Position numbers and translations under genes: made by a program
Assembly: GCA_032622095.1 (NCBI GenBank)
Contig: CP136065.1
Coordinates: forward strand, 92,261,343 to 92,325,342
Direction of reading: 5' to 3'
Length of the DNA: 64,000 nt
Source of the DNA: Siphonodentalium dalli
Lineage: Eukaryota; Mollusca; Scaphopoda; Gadilida; Siphonodentaliidae
The notes under the pieces: generated by a model
Databases searched by the model: none
What the model saw: only the letters and a program-made list of their open reading frames with translations
What the model was told of the DNA's origin: nothing
Shown: piece by piece, positions 59,871 to 64,000 of the stretch
Layout of the letters: every line of letters starts with the position of its first letter
Position numbering within the stretch: position 1 is the stretch's first letter

Positions 59871-60022
59871 AATAGCCAATGTCACAGAAGTTATCCTTCA
59901 TAAAGAAGTTTGCATGTTGTGATATGACGTGAACAATATGAAGTTTTTTGTTTATCGTACTCTTGACCTGTGCAACATCATGATAGTCTTTTACAACAAA
60001 CACAAGTGTCGTCCACCAAATA

Positions 60023-60224
60023 CAGTAATGCCCTAAGTAATCGACTCCTTAACCGCAGAATAATTATGGGTAACTTTTCAGGATTTAGTCGGAAATATAG
60101 TTTGTTGCCATTCATCGGAAAGCTCTCAATGAGAGCTTTCCGATGAATGGCAACAAGCCTAAATCCTGAAAAGTTACACATAATTATTCTGGGGTTAAGG
60201 AGTCGATTACTTAGGGCATTACTG
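60023..60224. mobile_element. Family B fold-back (B9)
   Basis: TA-bounded; right arm has lost ~15 bp (caagcctaaatcc). Confidence 0.8.
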
Positions 60225-60551
60225 TATTTTGATCCATACAGGAGAAGGGTTAATAGCTATGTTTGACATGTACTACCGATCTCAGGGACTTAAGACATGT
60301 GCTAACATACCTCAAATTGTGGCTACAACACAGCTCTCACATGTTTGCTGAGAATTATGACTGTTTAATGTGGCATATATAAATCTCTTGCTGTCATATG
60401 TTTCAGGAGTCTAGCATATTTGAAATAGCAGGTGGTCAGAATATCAGCCTCAGACTATTTATATTAAAACCCAATGATATAAGCCTTATCTGAGTTACAT
60501 GTACCTCATTCAGGAATGTCTATCCATTGGGAGGGGGGTGTCCACCAAAAT

Positions 60552-60862
60552 TTAAAGGGTTAATGTACACTAAATGCAGCCATTTATGGGACCATCTCCT
60601 TTTATACTCAACAGAATATATGCAACAAATGAATGAATTTGAGCCATAGATGAGTGCAAATACACTCATTTAGAATATGAACAATATAAACAACATTTAT
60701 TTTAATTAAAATTACCATGTTGTTTGCATTATTCATAGAGCACATGAGTGTATTTTGCACTAATCCATGGCTCAAATTCATTCATTTGTTGCATATATTC
60801 TGATGAGCATAAAACGAAATGGTCCCAAAAAAGGGCGGATTTAGTGTACAGTACCCCTTTAA
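60552..60862. mobile_element. Family I MITE, copy 2
   Basis: TTAA-bounded; acactaaatgcagccattta left, mirrored by atttagtgtacagtacccct; arms longer than in copy 1 (through ctcaaattcattcatttg). Confidence 0.75.
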
Positions 60863-61628
60863 CATTTGGAAATTTTTAAACAAACACTCAATATTTTCAA
60901 CTGATATCCACTTCACTAAAATATTTGACTTAAAATCTGCGAAAATAGGAAAACATTCAACTTTTGGTCTAAAAACGAAAAATATCACACTAATTACTCG
61001 ACACAATGTCTCTCTATCAGAACAATTCAACCTTTGATTGGTCTGAAATTTCTAACTAAATGCTGTATCAAGTATGAAATTTCCAACAGTTGAAAATGTT
61101 GGCATGTGTGTATCTCACTGCCAGTTTTATATACAGCAACATCATAAACAATTAAAGGAGTGTGGTAGGTCACCGCTATACATTTACTTCCTCTACAGTA
61201 CAATTGACATGCGTCTTAATTACAACTGCTTGTAATAAACAATGGAAGCATGTAACACTTAACCCCAGGATATACACACCGACTCCGATTTGTCTGAGGC
61301 ATGTGCCTGTCACACAGTAAGGCTGAGTGGTGACACATTACTGTAAGATAATGAGAACAGTATGTATAACAATTGTGTTATATCCGGCACATACATTGTA
61401 CTTCAAATTATGAAACCTCATCAGCTGCTATGCTTTTAAAATTTAACTACAGGTGTGATGGTGCCAAAGGGACTAAGGACACACAACCCCAACATAAAAC
61501 ACCTTGCCAAATAAAACATACAAAATTTTGGGACTGCGAAATGTACAGAAATTTTCAAACACAAGACCTGGTTTGATCCAGGAAGTAATTTTTGAACATC
61601 TGAATAAGTTTGCCCCTCAAAACATGTA

Positions 61629-61830
61629 CAGTAATGCCCTAAGTAATCGACTCCTTAACCATAGCAGAATTATGGGTAACTTTTCAGGATTTAGTTGGAA
61701 ATATGGCTTGTTGCCATTCATCTGAAAGCTCTCCCCGATGAATGGCAACAAGCCATATTTCCGACTAAATCCTGAAAAGTTACCCATAATTCTGCTGTGG
61801 TTAAGGGGTCGATTTCTTAGGGCATTACTG
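61629..61830. mobile_element. Family B fold-back (B10)
   Basis: TA-bounded, arms complete, loop ctctcccc reduced. Confidence 0.85.
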
Positions 61831-62149
61831 TATATGCAAGGCATTAGAGGAATTTGTCATAAGACCATGACTTTTGTGTAAAATAAAATCAGTGAACTAA
61901 TTATAATTATACTACCGGGTACTACATGTACCCATAAACTTCAATTTATATAAAAATTAGTTTTGCTTTTAAACCTATGTTTATGCGTAGGTATAAAAAG
62001 CTAGGATACAGAGGGTATGCCCTCAAGATATATATATGTAAGGTACTAGCATAATTTGTCATAAAAATACTGTTTAGAATATAATCAGGACTGCATGGTA
62101 TCATTTTACAATCCAAAAATGCCATAATAAATTAAATTTCGTTTTACAT

Positions 62150-62589
62150 TTTCACAGGCATGGCTCGGTTGAACCCCGAAATTAAAAGTATACATAATTT
62201 GGTAAGAGATATCTCAAATATACCTATGCTGAAGAATTCCAAACAAACTCGTCAATCGATATTGTACCAAAAATAAGAGTTTTGTTTCTTATATTTTTCA
62301 GTAAATTTGAGATCATTTCGTTTGTGCCAGTTCAATTTTTTAAATCCAACTGTCGCACATTATTCTGTTTCCGATTCCAAAATTTCAATGAATACAATTG
62401 GCACAGCCCTAATTATCGTGTTCGAATTTGTATTTTTGTTGATGACTATACAATGTGTCTTTTTGGGACATTTAACATCCATAAAAAGGTACTTCAAATG
62501 TTTTTCGACCTACTTCAATGCCAGGAAAAATTCATATACATGTATATTATTAGTTGAATAATGGAGTGCAAATCGCCATGTGGCTTTAA
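62150..62589. mobile_element. Family N MITE, copy 2
   Basis: ggcatggctcggttgaacc left, cgccatgtggctttaa right. Internally similar to 392–839; the two open frames of ~85–90 codons inside are not conserved. Confidence 0.55.
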
Positions 62590-63315
62590 ACATACCTCTA
62601 TCCTATATGGTGCTAAAAATTTGAAGAGTATATATAAATGCACTCATTTATTTACTCCAAAACCGACTACATTCAAGAAACTATAATGCTGGTGGTAAAC
62701 AGTGTTATTAAACAAGCATTACATATGCATATAGCACAGTGAAAGTATGCCGTATAGGAGTATTGAGGATATAATCTGTGATTTTAAGGATGATTAGGCC
62801 TAAGGGTTTTTAACTACTAGGTGATCACACTATTTGATACATTATTGACACGACCAGTTTGATAGTTTGATGACAGACATTAACATGTCTTAATTATGGT
62901 ACTAAAATTGTTTACTCCAGGTCATTTATATCTGAAAACTAAATATCTAGGTCTGAATTGATTTGCTTTAATTACGAGAATAAACTTGGGCAATTAACCA
63001 AATTACCTGATTGCCAGCATGTACACCTTTACTTTATGAATGACATCGTTAATAAAATCTGAGGGATCAATATTAAGTGACAAACTATTAGGATTACTAG
63101 ATACAGGTGTTTATGTATGAATATGGGTTACTACCCCCCCCCCCCCCCCCCCCACATCTTTTTCTAATGTTACAATGGCAAGAGTTTTTCTGAACAAGGC
63201 TAACTTTTATCATCTTATCTGACCAACTTACAGAGCATGTACATCACTTACATGTTTATACATGGATTCCATAATGAATATTATAAATATATTTACACAT
63301 ATATGGCATAACAAA
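62590..63315. other. Upstream flank, nothing recognised
   Basis: AT-rich, no gene. Contains a ~20-bp poly-C tract at 63135–63153. Confidence 0.4.
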
Positions 63316-63567
63316 TTAACTCTTTCTATACTAAATGGATTCTCCCAGTCAGTTAAAAAGTGTACATCAGAATGGTCTATTATTGATATGCAGGGATATA
63401 CCTGGATGTACAGGTGATATAAGCAGACGACAGATGATAAAAGTACAGAAGGAGTTTGATTTATTGAGGGAAAAGTTTAGATAATAAGTTATTACTAATA
63501 ACTTATTATCTGAACATTTCCTATGGGATAACTACCATCACTGATGCTTTAATATAGAAAGGGTTAA
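63316..63567. mobile_element. Family C MITE
   Basis: TTAACTCTTTCTATACTAAA left, aatatagaaagggttaa right; central stem aataagttattactaataac. Confidence 0.75.
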
Positions 63568-63917
63568 ATTTATTATATATAAATATTATTTATACTATTC
63601 ATATACATGCTTTATACTAGTACTTATATCATGCATATAAGCATTAGTATCATGACACAAATATCAACCATTACTGCGCTGCCCTACATTTTTTGTTTTA
63701 CCCATAGATAACCGAAAGATCCCATTTTGGTTACCAGTGGACTATTTATATGCCTCTACCAAATGTCATAAATGTGGGGTTTTTTTCGCTTATGATTGCA
63801 TCCTGCAAATGTCACATTCCCGCTGGGACTTTCGCTGTTTTTTTGCCTGTTTCCAAAAACAGTTTAATAAATTGCCAACCGTGCTTGCATCCAGTGCATT
63901 GCAAAGGGCTGGTGGGA

Positions 63918-64000
63918 TCAAGGCTGCAAATAGTGTGCCTGTCATTTGCTGAATGAGGTCCCCAGAGGGTGAATTTAGTAAGGCTATCCTGCACAGTAGG
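63918..64000. mobile_element. Family D element, cut by window edge
   Basis: ggctgcaaatagtgtgcctg then gaggtccccagagggtgaat; only the first arm is inside the window. Confidence 0.7.

Noticed and set aside
62282-62561. Two overlapping 84–91 codon frames
   Set aside because: They lie within a family N MITE; copy 1 at 392–839 does not preserve them.

Overview
The window is nuclear DNA of an animal. It is AT-rich, its genes are split by GT–AG introns, and most of the sequence is short interspersed repeats, many of them fold-back elements. Several long diffuse repeats (start ~12.5, 27.6, 48.9, 50.1 and 52.1 kb) look to me like those of marine invertebrates such as molluscs. That placement is an impression; the phylum cannot be fixed from this window. 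I saw no rRNA, tRNA, CRISPR array or bacterial-type operon.

Two host genes are supported by exact splice-phase continuity. On the + strand, the last four coding exons (277–13720) of a UPF0193/EVG1 family gene (human C22orf23) run in from the left edge; the 5' part lies outside the window. On the - strand, a complete MICAL-like gene (best match MICALL1) runs from its ATG at 58509 to its stop at 22590. It has 11 coding exons, 3750 coding bases and 1249 codons before the stop: calponin-homology domain, a half LIM domain, a very long disordered Pro/Ser/Asn-rich linker in one 2754-bp exon, then a bMERB Rab-binding domain and a polybasic tail. The two genes converge tail to tail, the arrangement I recall for MICALL1 and C22orf23 on human 22q13.1, so this looks like deep conserved microsynteny.

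Layout: 1–13.7 kb, EVG1 3' half, its introns filled with DNA-transposon miniatures, a GC-rich degraded retroelement (about 7.06–8.68 kb) and a LINE 3' end (11.7–12.36 kb). 13.7–22.0 kb, the space between the two genes, almost all repeats. 22.6–58.5 kb, MICALL1, whose introns carry LINE remnants, minisatellites, fold-back elements and a retroelement ORF nested in a MITE. 58.5–64 kb, upstream flank of MICALL1, repeats only.

The repeats fall into recurring families, labelled here A, B, C, D and so on. At least seven (A, C, I, K, L, M, N) and a single-copy element at 18.5 kb are bounded by TTAA; A, C, K, L and M also share the terminal block TTAACCCTTT (piggyBac-like architecture). A perfect ~70-bp palindromic module is reused inside three of these families (A, K, L). 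Family B is a ~210-bp fold-back bounded by TA with CAGTAATG ends (Tc1/mariner-like). Family D is a palindromic element whose units occur singly or paired. The main finds are the conserved gene pair, a MICALL1 whose LIM domain lacks its second zinc finger, the module shared by several transposon families, an apparently identical 535-bp duplication, and the tight bracketing of the giant MICALL1 exon by fold-back elements.
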